In this document: positions 5,657 to 14,116 of the stretch, piece after piece
Layout of the letters: each line of letters opens with the position of its first letter
Position numbering within the stretch: position 1 is the first letter of the stretch
Assembly: GCA_937934355.1 (NCBI GenBank)
Contig: CALGZY010000188.1
Coordinates: forward strand, 1 to 15,388
Direction of reading: 5' to 3'
DNA length: 15,388 nucleotides
DNA from: an uncultured Collinsella sp.
GTDB lineage: Bacteria; Actinomycetota; Coriobacteriia; Coriobacteriales; Coriobacteriaceae
Notes under the pieces: model-generated
What the model was told of the DNA's origin: nothing
Databases searched by the model: none
What the model saw: only the letters and a program-made list of their open reading frames with translations
Program-made: the position numbers and the translations under genes

Positions 5657-6855
5657 TATTTAGCCATCTCCACAACATCCTTTGATGGCACCCTGGATTG
5701 ACAGGGCCCCTTATCTGAAAAGGCGGGCAGCGCCATAAGCATAAAGAAATTACATGCTGGATATAACATTCCGCATTCAACAAACCCCATTAGGGAATAC
5801 AAGACCAAGCCCATGAATGTCACGTGGGCCGAAATACGCGCTTTATTTATCGCTACGCAATAGAAAGCAACAAACGCGGTAAATGGGATCAAACCGTATT
5901 GAATAAGTAGTCGACAATATGCATTGTCAAGCATGACTCTTGTTTGAATTAAATAACCACCCGTTGCAGACGGCAGCGAAACTATGGCCGTTAAGTCATT
6001 ACCAAAAACAGTCAGAGGGTAGTTTTCAAAATAATAGGCGGAATAAAAAATCCGGTTGGTCATTAAATTATCAAGCTGAACAAGACATTTATTGGCACCA
6101 TGGGACCACATAAAGGGCAGGGCTATACTAACAATCGCCAGAAAAAGCGGTAAAAAAGTAAATAGGGACCCATATGGTTTTGAACGGGGGCTTCTGAATG
6201 AAATAACCGAATACAAGGCCATTACGAAAATGCCTGCTGCAGAAGTTTTTGAATCAGCTACGAAAAAAGCAATAGCGAAACAGAAGATGCCCGCAAGACC
6301 GCTTCTGCCTTTCAGCTCAAAAATAGAAGCAGAATAAGCAATAAACAAAAGCTGTCCAAAATTATTAGGATGGGCAAAACCCATCGAATTTCGTACAAAA
6401 TTGCTACCGCGCGACATTAATACAGAAGGAATGGCACCGACACTATTGAGACCAACAACCATCAATAGCATAAAGACGGACGATACAAGAATAGACCTTG
6501 AGATGTAGTATTCAGGGACGTCTTCAGCGCAAAGGCAAAACAGCGCCAACCAAATAATCTGAGGGGCTTTATTTGATTTCAGCGACCCGACGCAAATTAA
6601 AATCAGCAGCAAGCCAACTAGCACTTTCACATAAGAAGTCTTTTGTAGTAAAAACTTCAGCAGTAGAAACGCTAAGGCAAACAACTCAAGGACCAGCGAA
6701 AGCACCGCAAGAGAAACCCCAAACACATTGGTAGCATTTACTGATCCAATATAATAGGAAACTGAAAATAAAGCCAAAGCAAAGCTGAACAGTACAGCCC
6801 CGGCATTTGCTCGTATAATCTCAGTCCATGATCTTTCCACATTAGTCAAATTCAA
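5656..6855 (-). CDS. wzy: Wzy-type polysaccharide polymerase, 399 aa
   Basis: A hydrophobic protein with about 10-12 membrane segments and little conserved sequence, as expected for O-antigen/capsule polymerases. Recognisable points are SRGSNFVRNSMGFAHPNNFG at about 148-167 (the R-s-GF-HPN-fg signature of Gram-positive Wzy proteins), a large extracytoplasmic loop (about 255-310), and LDNAYCRLLIQYGLIPFTAF at about 318-337. It would join repeat units at the outer membrane face. The start is TTG at 6855, directly after the TAA of the GT2 gene, with GGGG about 8 bases upstream; no in-frame ATG lies near the N-terminus. It overlaps wzx by one base. Position directly before the flippase supports the assignment. 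AT-rich, like its neighbours. Confidence 0.85.
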   Translation of the reverse strand: MNLTNVERSWTEIIRANAGAVLFSFALALFSVSYYIGSVNATNVFGVSLAVLSLVLELFALAFLLLKFLLQKTSYVKVLVGLLLILICVGSLKSNKAPQIIWLALFCLCAEDVPEYYISRSILVSSVFMLLMVVGLNSVGAIPSVLMSRGSNFVRNSMGFAHPNNFGQLLFIAYSASIFELKGRSGLAGIFCFAIAFFVADSKTSAAGIFVMALYSVISFRSPRSKPYGSLFTFLPLFLAIVSIALPFMWSHGANKCLVQLDNLMTNRIFYSAYYFENYPLTVFGNDLTAIVSLPSATGGYLIQTRVMLDNAYCRLLIQYGLIPFTAFVAFYCVAINKARISAHVTFMGLVLYSLMGFVECGMLYPACNFFMLMALPAFSDKGPCQSRVPSKDVVEMAK

Positions 6856-7920
6856 TTAACGTACCCCATAAACAAACTTAGTAAAGCCAATTGCAGCCAT
6901 AACACGCCTCGCAAGAAGAAGACGGATCGTAATGCGATTTTTCACTTCAGAGATAAATCGACGTGAATAGCGGTGAGAAGCAAAGCCTTCCATTAAATAG
7001 CTGAAATACGACTGGCAGACCATATTAGAGACAGGCTTAAAAAGCTGATTCGATTCCAAACGTGCACAATTACGAATCAAAGATAAGACTTCCCTGACTG
7101 CAGATTGCTTATATAGTTCGCTTAAATCCGGATTCACGTGACATAGCTCATATAGTTTTACCAGTAAATTATCAACACTCTCGATAGCCGAGATATCAGT
7201 ATTTCTCGTTACTGAATCACTATTGTTGACATAGCAATAGACCGCCGAGTCCACTACTTTTACACTTTCAGCCAGACGATAAGCATCAACCATAAACAAC
7301 GCGTCTTCACCGAAACGAATGCCATCTTCAAATTTAAGAAAACCATTCCGGAATAATGATTTCTTAAATATCTTTCCACAAACGCTTCGGAATACAACAC
7401 CTTTAGTAAAGCTCGAAAACGGAACTTTATTAACATTATCCCAAAATGCAAGGCTAAGAGAGCATGCTGTTTTCCAGTCGATGCTTATAGCCTTGCCCGA
7501 ATAATCGCCATGCTCATTCAGTAGAGCCCCGATAACCAAGCTACAGCCATCTGAGGATTCAAGCAACAGCCTAACTGCATTTATAGGCAGCATATCGTCA
7601 GCATCAACAAATGCCACCCAATCACCGGAGGCCTCATCGATACCCCTATTACGCGCCACGCATACACCACTATTGTTTTGACTAATCAGCTTAATCCGGT
7701 TGTCGCCCTCTGCAATAGCCATAACTAACTCAGCGCCACGATCTGTCGACCCATCATCAACAATAATTATTTCAATGTTGCTCACACTCTGACGCTGAAG
7801 ACTATTTAATGTCATTTGAATCGTTTTTTCAGCGTTATACATCGGCACAATCACGCTCACGAGAGGATTGTCGACCAAGGAAGATTGACAGCAATTTACT
7901 TGCTTGCTTGTTGACGTCAT
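6856..7920 (-). CDS. GT2-family glycosyltransferase, 354 aa
   Basis: A GT-A fold transferase. After a 19-residue polar leader, the domain starts PLVSVIVPMYNAEKTIQMTL, with IIIVDDGSTDRG at about 51-62 (nucleotide-binding Asp pair), NNSGVCVARNRGIDEASGDW at about 82-101 and FVDADDM at about 104-110 (the DxD metal/nucleotide-sugar site). The C-terminal 140 residues are helical and have no membrane helix, so it acts at the cytoplasmic face. It would add one sugar to the lipid-linked unit; sugar and linkage cannot be read from sequence. The ATG overlaps the upstream GT4 stop as ATGA, and the nine-G tract 9 bases upstream may serve as its ribosome site. One extra G in that tract would fuse this protein to the GT4. 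Confidence 0.9.
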   Translation of the reverse strand: MTSTSKQVNCCQSSLVDNPLVSVIVPMYNAEKTIQMTLNSLQRQSVSNIEIIIVDDGSTDRGAELVMAIAEGDNRIKLISQNNSGVCVARNRGIDEASGDWVAFVDADDMLPINAVRLLLESSDGCSLVIGALLNEHGDYSGKAISIDWKTACSLSLAFWDNVNKVPFSSFTKGVVFRSVCGKIFKKSLFRNGFLKFEDGIRFGEDALFMVDAYRLAESVKVVDSAVYCYVNNSDSVTRNTDISAIESVDNLLVKLYELCHVNPDLSELYKQSAVREVLSLIRNCARLESNQLFKPVSNMVCQSYFSYLMEGFASHRYSRRFISEVKNRITIRLLLARRVMAAIGFTKFVYGVR

Positions 7921-8954
7921 AAACAGACGCCCCCCCCCGCAAGCTTATTTGGACGACCCATAGAAATAATTGCGTCAATCCATTCGGCAACATTAAAGGA
8001 ACACTTTAAAAATTTAACAGAAATATCAGCCGCATCTGGAACGCCAAATGAACAGACACAAGGTAATCCGTTAAGCTGGGCTTCAATTGCGGCAACACCA
8101 AGTCCCTCAAACGTAGATGGAAATACAAAACAGTCAAATGAAGACAGAATGTCTTTAATATCTTTTCTTTCGCCTGCAAACAAGACACTAGATGAGATAC
8201 CCAGCTTAGCCGCAGATTCCTGAAGACTCTTGTGTAGGGGGCCATCGCCAACAATCATTAATTTACAGTTGGATTTAACTGTTAGCAGTTCCTTCATTAT
8301 CTTTAAAAGAAAAATATGATTCTTTTGACTAGTCAAACGTCCAACAGTACCAATAAGAAAATCTTTTGACGAAAGGCCGAACTCTTCCCTAATTACTACC
8401 CTGCTGACAGGATCGTACTCCATGTCATTAAAATTTAAGGCATTTGGAAGCACCTGAAAATTATCGCCCCAGAAGAATGAACCCGCTTCTTTTGAACACG
8501 CAAGCCTAACATTAGAATTACGTAACGCCGCACGGCGATTAAAACGGCTTATAACTTGAGTCGGCAAACCGCCCAAAAAACGAGAATTGTGAGAATGAGC
8601 AATGCGGACAGAGACATTCGCCCGTTGAGCTGCTCGCAAGACATCCGCATATAAAAGATGATTAAAGTTACACCAAACCGCCTGGTAGCGATTTGGTTCA
8701 TCTTGAAATAGATGGTCTAGATACTCAAAGCGCTTAATAGGCCTATCAATATCCGGGCAAATGTGGATTTCGGAGTTCATCTCATGAACGAATGCAACAT
8801 CTGATAAATCAGACGTTGCAAGAAATTCAAACGTAGCATATGAGCTAAGGGCCTTTATATACCTACCAACAACGATTTCGGTTCCACCCAGCCCATTTGA
8901 AAGGCCAGATACTAAAACCCTAGGCTTATTGTGGTCTAAGGCAGACGAAACCAT
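7917..8954 (-). CDS. GT4-family glycosyltransferase, 345 aa, C-terminus cut by poly-G
   Basis: A GT-B transferase. The N-terminal Rossmann half begins RVLVSGLSNGLGGTEIVVGR; VRIAHSHNS lies at about 116-124. The C-terminal half has FLIGTVGRLTSQKNH at about 199-213, LMIVGDGPL at about 232-240 and PSTFEGLGVAAIE at about 279-291 (E283 and E291 form the E-x7-E motif). It closely resembles the other GT4 of this operon in these segments. The last residues are AGGGVCL, encoded across nine consecutive Gs, so the protein lacks the terminal helix normal for GT4 enzymes. With eight Gs the frame would run on through GASVYDVNKQASKLLSIFLG for about 372 aa, a more typical GT4 ending. Start ATG at 8954 with GGAAGG well placed; TAATG overlap with the GT32 gene. 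Confidence 0.88.
   Translation of the reverse strand: MVSSALDHNKPRVLVSGLSNGLGGTEIVVGRYIKALSSYATFEFLATSDLSDVAFVHEMNSEIHICPDIDRPIKRFEYLDHLFQDEPNRYQAVWCNFNHLLYADVLRAAQRANVSVRIAHSHNSRFLGGLPTQVISRFNRRAALRNSNVRLACSKEAGSFFWGDNFQVLPNALNFNDMEYDPVSRVVIREEFGLSSKDFLIGTVGRLTSQKNHIFLLKIMKELLTVKSNCKLMIVGDGPLHKSLQESAAKLGISSSVLFAGERKDIKDILSSFDCFVFPSTFEGLGVAAIEAQLNGLPCVCSFGVPDAADISVKFLKCSFNVAEWIDAIISMGRPNKLAGGGVCL
7930..7938 (-). repeat. Nine-G homopolymer tract at the GT4/GT2 junction
   Basis: On the coding (minus) strand nine consecutive Gs lie in the final codons of the GT4 and 9 bases before the GT2 ATG. As given, GT4 stops at the TGA overlapping that ATG. One fewer G gives a GT4 of about 372 aa overlapping the GT2 start; one more G joins both into a single frame of about 699 aa. 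Such tracts mutate by slipped-strand mispairing. Confidence 0.8.
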
Positions 8955-9706
8955 TAAAAAGCCTTCCTTCCAAATCTAAGTACCGATAGAACAGAGGAGA
9001 TGAACCAAGACAGCTTGGGTCCAATTACTGGCGCAAGCTTTTTCCGCATTTCAACACGGAACTTCTTAGCGGGTGACAACCAGGTGCCTGAATAATGGTG
9101 AATAGAATATGTATCATCAGTAATTTCAAACTTGCCACTATGACTGTCTAGGGGATCAAAATAAGTAGCAGGGTATGCAGTGAAACCATTTAACTGCTGA
9201 AATGAACCATCTCTCTTAAGAGCACAACTCACTTCCAGGTAATCAGTTAGCACCCTCGGAGAGGTATCCATAGAGTTGCGGCCTTTTCGCATCTCAAATC
9301 TCATAGATTCATATAATTTTGCGACATCGCTCATGACATGGCTTCCGGCCTCAGAACCCATGATGAGGCCGGGATTCAAGAAGAAATTATTCTTCATGAA
9401 TCCCGCAAAAGCCTCATTATCTAAAAGCTCGTCCAGAGGCTTCAGGACTTCGACATCTGTATCGAGAAGGATTCCACCCTCTGAATACAGTATTCTGTAG
9501 CGCGCATAATCGCTGACAAACGCCCATTTTTTTGAGGCATATGCCTCACGACAAAATTCACATTGATTTATATCGAAATTGCTTTCGTCCCATCTACGAA
9601 TTTCCCAATCAGGCATGATCTTCGACCAAGACTCAATGCATTTTCTTTCAAGTTCAGGAAGCTCACTTCCACCGAACCAGATGTAGTGCAGAACTTTAGG
9701 AATCAT
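8954..9706 (-). CDS. GT32-type glycosyltransferase (Gly_transf_sug), 250 aa
   Basis: The protein starts MIPKVLHYIWFGGSELPEL, the standard opening of the DXD sugar-binding glycosyltransferase family (OCH1/GT32-like). It continues AFVSDYARYRILYSEGGIL and LDTDVEVLKPLD, with the DTD metal-binding motif at about 82-84, and has IHHYSGTW at about 205-212. Length is usual. The ATG at 9706 is preferred over the TTG at 9724 because AAGGG sits 6 bases before it and MIPK is the family's normal first residues. It is cytoplasmic, without a clear membrane helix, though the C-terminal helix (KLSWFISSVLSVLRFG) is amphipathic and could bind the membrane. It lies 22 bases after the FrhB-like gene and overlaps the next GT4 by one base. 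It is expected to add one hexose; the donor is unknown. Confidence 0.9.
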   Translation of the reverse strand: MIPKVLHYIWFGGSELPELERKCIESWSKIMPDWEIRRWDESNFDINQCEFCREAYASKKWAFVSDYARYRILYSEGGILLDTDVEVLKPLDELLDNEAFAGFMKNNFFLNPGLIMGSEAGSHVMSDVAKLYESMRFEMRKGRNSMDTSPRVLTDYLEVSCALKRDGSFQQLNGFTAYPATYFDPLDSHSGKFEITDDTYSIHHYSGTWLSPAKKFRVEMRKKLAPVIGPKLSWFISSVLSVLRFGRKAF

Positions 9707-9728
9707 CAATTCCCTTTCGAACAATAGG

Positions 9729-10973
9729 CTACTTCTTTATGATTTTTTTAACCAGACGCTTCATCGGGTCATAAATTCCAAGCTTTTCGCATGTATGCCT
9801 AGCAAAGCGCTCGGCTTTTACTTTTCCGGAATCGGGGAACCACTTATTCATAAGCTCCTCGCCATCCAGATTCGCCACATCAGCCATGAATTCATCGCGA
9901 CGCGGATTCAGCTTCACGGACTTAGTAAGTTCACGAACACCTTCTACTGCAGCCTCAACATCAATCTCCTTCATACGGGCATAGCTTGAGGCTCGATCAA
10001 GCAATTCTTGTCCCTCATAGCTTTGGATGAGAACTCGAGTGACGCCTCGATTGTCGTCGAACTCTTTCGAGAGTCGATAAACATCGAAGAAATCCCAGCA
10101 AGTCAAATCAGTAACGCGATAACGCTTTTTAAACGGGCATTCGTAACAAATGGATCGATCTGAAAGATCAGCAAAAAAGGCCCTTAGGTAAGGATCTGTT
10201 TCGACACCTTCACTGTACAGCCGTTCACCATACAGAGTCTCGCCTTCGAGCTCGCACATATTTGAATAGCGATAGCCAAACCGTGATTTATCTCTAAAAA
10301 GAACGGTCTCACCTTTTACGCCAACCTTTGCGTCAAGCCATTCGACCTGCCGCGCGAACACAGCGCGAGCGGGGTTCGCGCGGCAGACGAAGTCTGCCAC
10401 GCGTAAATTTGCCGGCTTGCCGCCCAAAAATCGAAGCAGGCCTTCGCATTGACAAGGGGTACCAATAAAGAGAACTTCACGTCCAGTTTTTAGTTGTTGT
10501 TTGACCTCGGGATACGCAGGGCCAACAACGCTCTGAACATATTTACTGTTGCGGAAGCGCCAAAGTTCATCAACGCTTTCCACAGAAAAATGTCCGACCT
10601 TAAGTCGCCCAGGGGCTCCTTCGGCTCGCACAAGCTGTTCACCGCGCAAATAACCTGCACCAAACACAATACCGCCGTTGGCAATCACGGCCTGAGCAAG
10701 GGCAGTGAAGGCTCCACCAGAAGTGCTTTCAGCAAGCACCTTTTGATCATTATGCTGGACTAGAAAGGCTCGTTGGGACTTAGGCTCGTCCTTATCAACA
10801 TTAAGCACTGGGCAAGCCTTTTCGCATAATCCGCAATCAATACACTGGTCAGCATTGACTACGGGGTACTCGCAGCCCTCGGCGTCATATTCCATTGATA
10901 TGCACTGCTTGGGACATTTTTGAGCACAGGCAGCGCAACCGCAGCATTTACTTTTGTCCGTGATGGAGATCAT
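9729..10973 (-). CDS. FrhB-like iron-sulfur oxidoreductase of polysaccharide loci, 414 aa
   Basis: Belongs to the coenzyme F420 hydrogenase/dehydrogenase beta-subunit (FrhB) family fused to an N-terminal ferredoxin domain. Two [4Fe-4S] motifs are complete: C10-C13-C16-C20-P and C44-C47-C50-C54-P. The FrhB part includes STSGGAFTALAQAVI at about 84-98 and FIGTPCQCEGLLRFLG at about 169-184. Two usual motifs differ: where many relatives have a CHGVPSP segment it reads CRANPAR, and the usual GDFWG after the SDIT-like stretch is replaced by TCWDFFDV. Such proteins often sit beside a polysaccharide pyruvyl transferase in capsule loci, as here (8-base gap). Their biochemical role there is not established to my knowledge; a reductive sugar modification is a reasonable guess. 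Start ATG at 10973 with AGGGA 5 bases upstream. Confidence 0.85.
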   Translation of the reverse strand: MISITDKSKCCGCAACAQKCPKQCISMEYDAEGCEYPVVNADQCIDCGLCEKACPVLNVDKDEPKSQRAFLVQHNDQKVLAESTSGGAFTALAQAVIANGGIVFGAGYLRGEQLVRAEGAPGRLKVGHFSVESVDELWRFRNSKYVQSVVGPAYPEVKQQLKTGREVLFIGTPCQCEGLLRFLGGKPANLRVADFVCRANPARAVFARQVEWLDAKVGVKGETVLFRDKSRFGYRYSNMCELEGETLYGERLYSEGVETDPYLRAFFADLSDRSICYECPFKKRYRVTDLTCWDFFDVYRLSKEFDDNRGVTRVLIQSYEGQELLDRASSYARMKEIDVEAAVEGVRELTKSVKLNPRRDEFMADVANLDGEELMNKWFPDSGKVKAERFARHTCEKLGIYDPMKRLVKKIIKK

Positions 10974-10981
10974 ACTGTTCC

Positions 10982-12169
10982 CTACAACTCAAGAGCTGAT
11001 TTAAGCCAATTGGCCGATTCATTCCTATACACATTAAGTCGTTGACGTACTGACACAAAGTCGATTTCATTTGCCATTGCGGCACGGAAAGCATCCTTCG
11101 ATTCGCAAATACGATCGGAGTTTCCAAGGACACGCAACAATGTATCAATACGTGAGTTCGTAGACTGAGCACCCATATTCTCGTGGCGACGGAACGAGAA
11201 GAAGGGCACCTCAAAAATATTTGAGAAAACGCTTCCGTGGAAAGAGTCAGTACAGACATACGAAGCATGGGCAATCAAGTTGACCCACTCAGCCGGACCG
11301 GCTTCCCAAGGATAATAATCCGCGTAATCGTCATCAGCCTTAACATACTCATCGGGATGAGCAATGGCGACGATCTTCAAATTATGCTGCTTGGCAAGCT
11401 CTTGGGCACATTCACGATTCCATGCATTCTTACCCATGAAATAGCAGAAAACATAGGGCTCGTCAGGAACGTCAATCGAAGAGGAACAAGCAAGGCTTGC
11501 CCACTGATCTCTAGCCAGCAGCATCGTAGGGTCGCATACAACAGAGCATCGGACGCCCGTAGCTTTCTCTACCAAATCCGCTCCCGTATCCTCGCGAACA
11601 GAAATGGCCGAAAAATCGGAAAGAAAATCTTTTGTTTTACGAAGATATTTTTCAGAAAGGGAAGATACTCCAAAACTAGTGGAATAAGACACCTTGCGGA
11701 CAGGAGGCTGCACGAAAGATAGTGTAAAGTACCTACCAGCAATGTTAACAGGCAGCCAAAGCTGATCGCTGCCAACAACAACGCTGTCATAATCAGCCAC
11801 AAGCGCCCCAAGTTCTTCAAACGAAGCGGCTTGAGGAGTAAAACTAAAATGTGTTGACTCGAAAGATGAAAATGCACTTTTCCTCTTTGCCATTTTCTTT
11901 CCAAAGTCAGCATCAAGCTTCTGCTTGATGCGATGCTTTACAAAACCCAGCTTTGCACGATAAAGATCTACATCAAATAGATGCTCAAGATAGTAATCAT
12001 TGCGTCCTTCAGAAATAGCATGACCCAGGCCACGTTTATCAATAGTATTGACTTCAACTCCCAGCTCCTCAAGGGCACGCTGGGTCGCGTACGCCTGAAG
12101 AACGCTGCCAAAGTTGATTTTGTCATGACACGACGCGACTGCGACTCGCTTAGAACATGTAATAGTCAA
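10982..12169 (-). CDS. Polysaccharide pyruvyl transferase family protein, 395 aa
   Basis: A CsaB/WcaK-type pyruvyl transferase, which transfers pyruvate from phosphoenolpyruvate to a sugar, giving a ketal and an extra negative charge. Visible landmarks in family order: NFGSVLQAYATQRALEELG at about 19-37, VVVGSDQLWLP at about 130-140, SYSTSFG at about 161-167, ISVREDTGADL at about 189-199, DPTMLL at about 213-218 and CTDSFHGSVF at about 306-315. Length is normal. The start is TTG at 12169, with AAGGGG five bases upstream and no nearby in-frame ATG. It follows the GT4 gene by 9 bases and precedes the FrhB-like gene by 8. The acceptor sugar cannot be read from the sequence. Members beside FrhB-like proteins are sometimes suspected to do something other than plain pyruvylation, so the exact reaction stays open. 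Confidence 0.9.
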   Translation of the reverse strand: MTITCSKRVAVASCHDKINFGSVLQAYATQRALEELGVEVNTIDKRGLGHAISEGRNDYYLEHLFDVDLYRAKLGFVKHRIKQKLDADFGKKMAKRKSAFSSFESTHFSFTPQAASFEELGALVADYDSVVVGSDQLWLPVNIAGRYFTLSFVQPPVRKVSYSTSFGVSSLSEKYLRKTKDFLSDFSAISVREDTGADLVEKATGVRCSVVCDPTMLLARDQWASLACSSSIDVPDEPYVFCYFMGKNAWNRECAQELAKQHNLKIVAIAHPDEYVKADDDYADYYPWEAGPAEWVNLIAHASYVCTDSFHGSVFSNIFEVPFFSFRRHENMGAQSTNSRIDTLLRVLGNSDRICESKDAFRAAMANEIDFVSVRQRLNVYRNESANWLKSALEL

Positions 12170-12178
12170 GCTATCCCC

Positions 12179-13282
12179 TTAATCAACAGAACCTAAATAG
12201 GTCATATAACAATCCAATAACACTCTGGCCGCAGCATTAATTTCAAATACCTGCAAACCGGCATCGTCGCCAGGCGCGAAGACCTCTGTGCTCAACTCAA
12301 TAAGTCTTTCGGCCCACTTTATACAGGAGCTAGAAAGTGATTCAAATTGCATCATGGATGTAACAGCGGTCTCAGAGGTAACGGTATCAGACGCAAGAAT
12401 GGGTGTATGCGATGCCTGGCATTCAACTCCGACCATTGGGAGGCCTTCATACAGGCTCGGCAGGCAGAAAACATCAAATGCTCGATATAAAGATGCTGCG
12501 TCGCTTCTAGTGCCCAAAAACCGAACAGAATGGCTAATCCCCAGACAATCAGCTTGGTCCTTTATCTGTTCAACCAACGGACCAGAACCAACCAAAACTA
12601 AAACTGCATCATTACGAATCTTTAAAACCTGATCGAATATATTAAGCAAATATGAGTGATTCTTCTGCTCTGTAAAACGACCAATGTGCCCAATTAGAAG
12701 CTGTCCATCAGCAACACCAAGCGATCGCCGCGTCCTTAGGCGATCCTCATCATCTGGCGCGAAAACAGACAAGTCGACAGCATTACGCATGACTACAAAT
12801 TGAGAACTCGATCCAAATAACCATTCACCAGCGAATTTACTACATGCAAAACGGTGAGTCGGATACCGGTTTGATTGCGTTTTCAGCACGGCCTTCAGGG
12901 CATTCTTGGCATACTCACCCCTACCACTCGTAGAGTGGCTATGGGCGATACGCACGGGGACACCCGCCTTCTTCGCAGCACGAAGAGGAAAGACCGAAAG
13001 CGCGTTGATGTGACTATGGACAATCTTCCAGCCCTCTTGCTTAAAGAGACGCTGAAGCTCTCGCTGGTATTCAGCTACATGCTGATAGGGCGGTATCTCA
13101 AAGACCCTGCCACCGAGCGATTCGATCTCGTCACGGGGAACAAGCGTCGAATCGGAATCAACAAGAAAGTCAAACTGCACTTTACCGCGATCGATGTGAC
13201 GATAGTAATTCATAACGACAGCTTCGACACCGCCACCAACCATCTTGCCAACAACCTGAGCCACCCTAACCGGTTCAGTCAT
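12179..13282 (-). CDS. GT4-family glycosyltransferase (EpsF-like), 367 aa
   Basis: A GT-B enzyme of the retaining GT4 family. It starts EPVRVAQVVGKMVGGGVEAV and carries VRIAHSHSTSGRGEYAKN at about 110-127, RFACSKFAGEWLFG at about 144-157, LIGHIGRFTEQKNHSYLL at about 196-213, LVLVGSGPL at about 228-236 and LPSLYEGLPMVGVE at about 274-287 (E279 and E287 give E-x7-E). The C-terminal helix is present, unlike in the other GT4. Length is typical. The ATG directly abuts the TAA of the initiating transferase and is served by GGAGGT 9 bases upstream within that gene. As the first transferase after the initiator it is the best candidate to add the second sugar, an inference from order only. Intermediate base composition. 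Confidence 0.92.
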   Translation of the reverse strand: MTEPVRVAQVVGKMVGGGVEAVVMNYYRHIDRGKVQFDFLVDSDSTLVPRDEIESLGGRVFEIPPYQHVAEYQRELQRLFKQEGWKIVHSHINALSVFPLRAAKKAGVPVRIAHSHSTSGRGEYAKNALKAVLKTQSNRYPTHRFACSKFAGEWLFGSSSQFVVMRNAVDLSVFAPDDEDRLRTRRSLGVADGQLLIGHIGRFTEQKNHSYLLNIFDQVLKIRNDAVLVLVGSGPLVEQIKDQADCLGISHSVRFLGTRSDAASLYRAFDVFCLPSLYEGLPMVGVECQASHTPILASDTVTSETAVTSMMQFESLSSSCIKWAERLIELSTEVFAPGDDAGLQVFEINAAARVLLDCYMTYLGSVD

Positions 13283-14038
13283 TTAGCAAGCACCTCCACC
13301 GGTAAAGACCTCAACGACCGTGAGGAGAACAATCTTCAAGTCCGTGATGGGGCCGCGTTTGGCGATGTACTCCAAATCACGGCGGACCATGCCGTCGAAG
13401 TCGGTATCGTTGCGGTCAGTCACCTGCCACCAGCCGGTAATGCCCGGCTTCACAGCCAAGCGCTGCAGGTCGTACTCGGTATACTCCGCGACCTCGTTGG
13501 GCAGCGGCGGGCGCGGGCCGACGACGGACATCTGACCCATGAACACGTTCAGGAACTGCGGGAACTCGTCGATGGAGTGCTTGCGGATGAACTTTCCAAT
13601 CTTGGTGACACGCGGGTCATTCTTCATCTTGAACATGGCGCCGGCGATCTCGTTCTGATCCCTGAGCTCGGCGAGGCGCTCGTCGGCGTCCTTGTACATG
13701 GAGCGGAACTTCCACATGCGGAAGGTAGTCAAACTACCGTCGGGACGGGTGCGGCCAACGCGGATCTGACTATAGAAGGAGCTGCCCTCGCTCTCCAGTC
13801 GGATGGCCGCGGCCAGCACCAGGCTGGGCACAGCGATGACGACGAGCACGGCACCGCTGAACACGATGTCGAATGCGCGCTTCACTGCCCTATATGCCAA
13901 GCGCGAGCGGTCCCAGTCCATGATGGATTGCATGGCCTTGTAACGGCCGGCGCCCTCGCGCCGGTCCATGGCCTGGGCAATCAGTGCCGCCCCCGCAGGC
14001 GCACAGCTCTTTGTTACTTCTTTAGCAGCCACAGTCAA
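13283..14038 (-). CDS. Initiating sugar-1-phosphate transferase, 251 aa
   Basis: A monotopic phosphoglycosyltransferase of the bacterial sugar transferase family. It moves a sugar-1-phosphate onto undecaprenyl phosphate and starts the repeat unit. Numbering from the chosen start: YRAVKRAFDIVFSGAVLVVI at about 49-68 is the re-entrant membrane helix; FRMWKFRSMY at about 106-115; HSIDEFPQFLNV at about 154-165 with the catalytic Asp-Glu pair at 157-158; MSVVGPRPPLP at about 170-180; KPGITGWWQV at about 197-206. It lacks the multi-helix N-terminal domain of WbaP/EpsE-like proteins. The TTG at 14038 is preferred since GGGGA precedes it by 7 bases; an in-frame TTG at 14083 exists but has no ribosome site. 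The tail ends GGGAC. GC-rich, like thrS, so it belongs to the stable part of the locus. The sugar specificity is undecided. Confidence 0.9.
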   Translation of the reverse strand: MTVAAKEVTKSCAPAGAALIAQAMDRREGAGRYKAMQSIMDWDRSRLAYRAVKRAFDIVFSGAVLVVIAVPSLVLAAAIRLESEGSSFYSQIRVGRTRPDGSLTTFRMWKFRSMYKDADERLAELRDQNEIAGAMFKMKNDPRVTKIGKFIRKHSIDEFPQFLNVFMGQMSVVGPRPPLPNEVAEYTEYDLQRLAVKPGITGWWQVTDRNDTDFDGMVRRDLEYIAKRGPITDLKIVLLTVVEVFTGGGAC

Positions 14039-14116
14039 ACTTACGTCCCCGTTCCCCAGGGATCCCCCAATCGGTAAATTCAAAAATGCGAACGAATAGC
14101 TGGTGCAATGTCTCCC

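Noticed and set aside
12875..14077. A 400-codon plus-strand open frame opposite the GT4 and sugar transferase genes
   Set aside because: It is antisense to two genes with clear family motifs; its translation (rich in H, D, G, L with no domain) is the usual shadow of GC-rich coding sequence.
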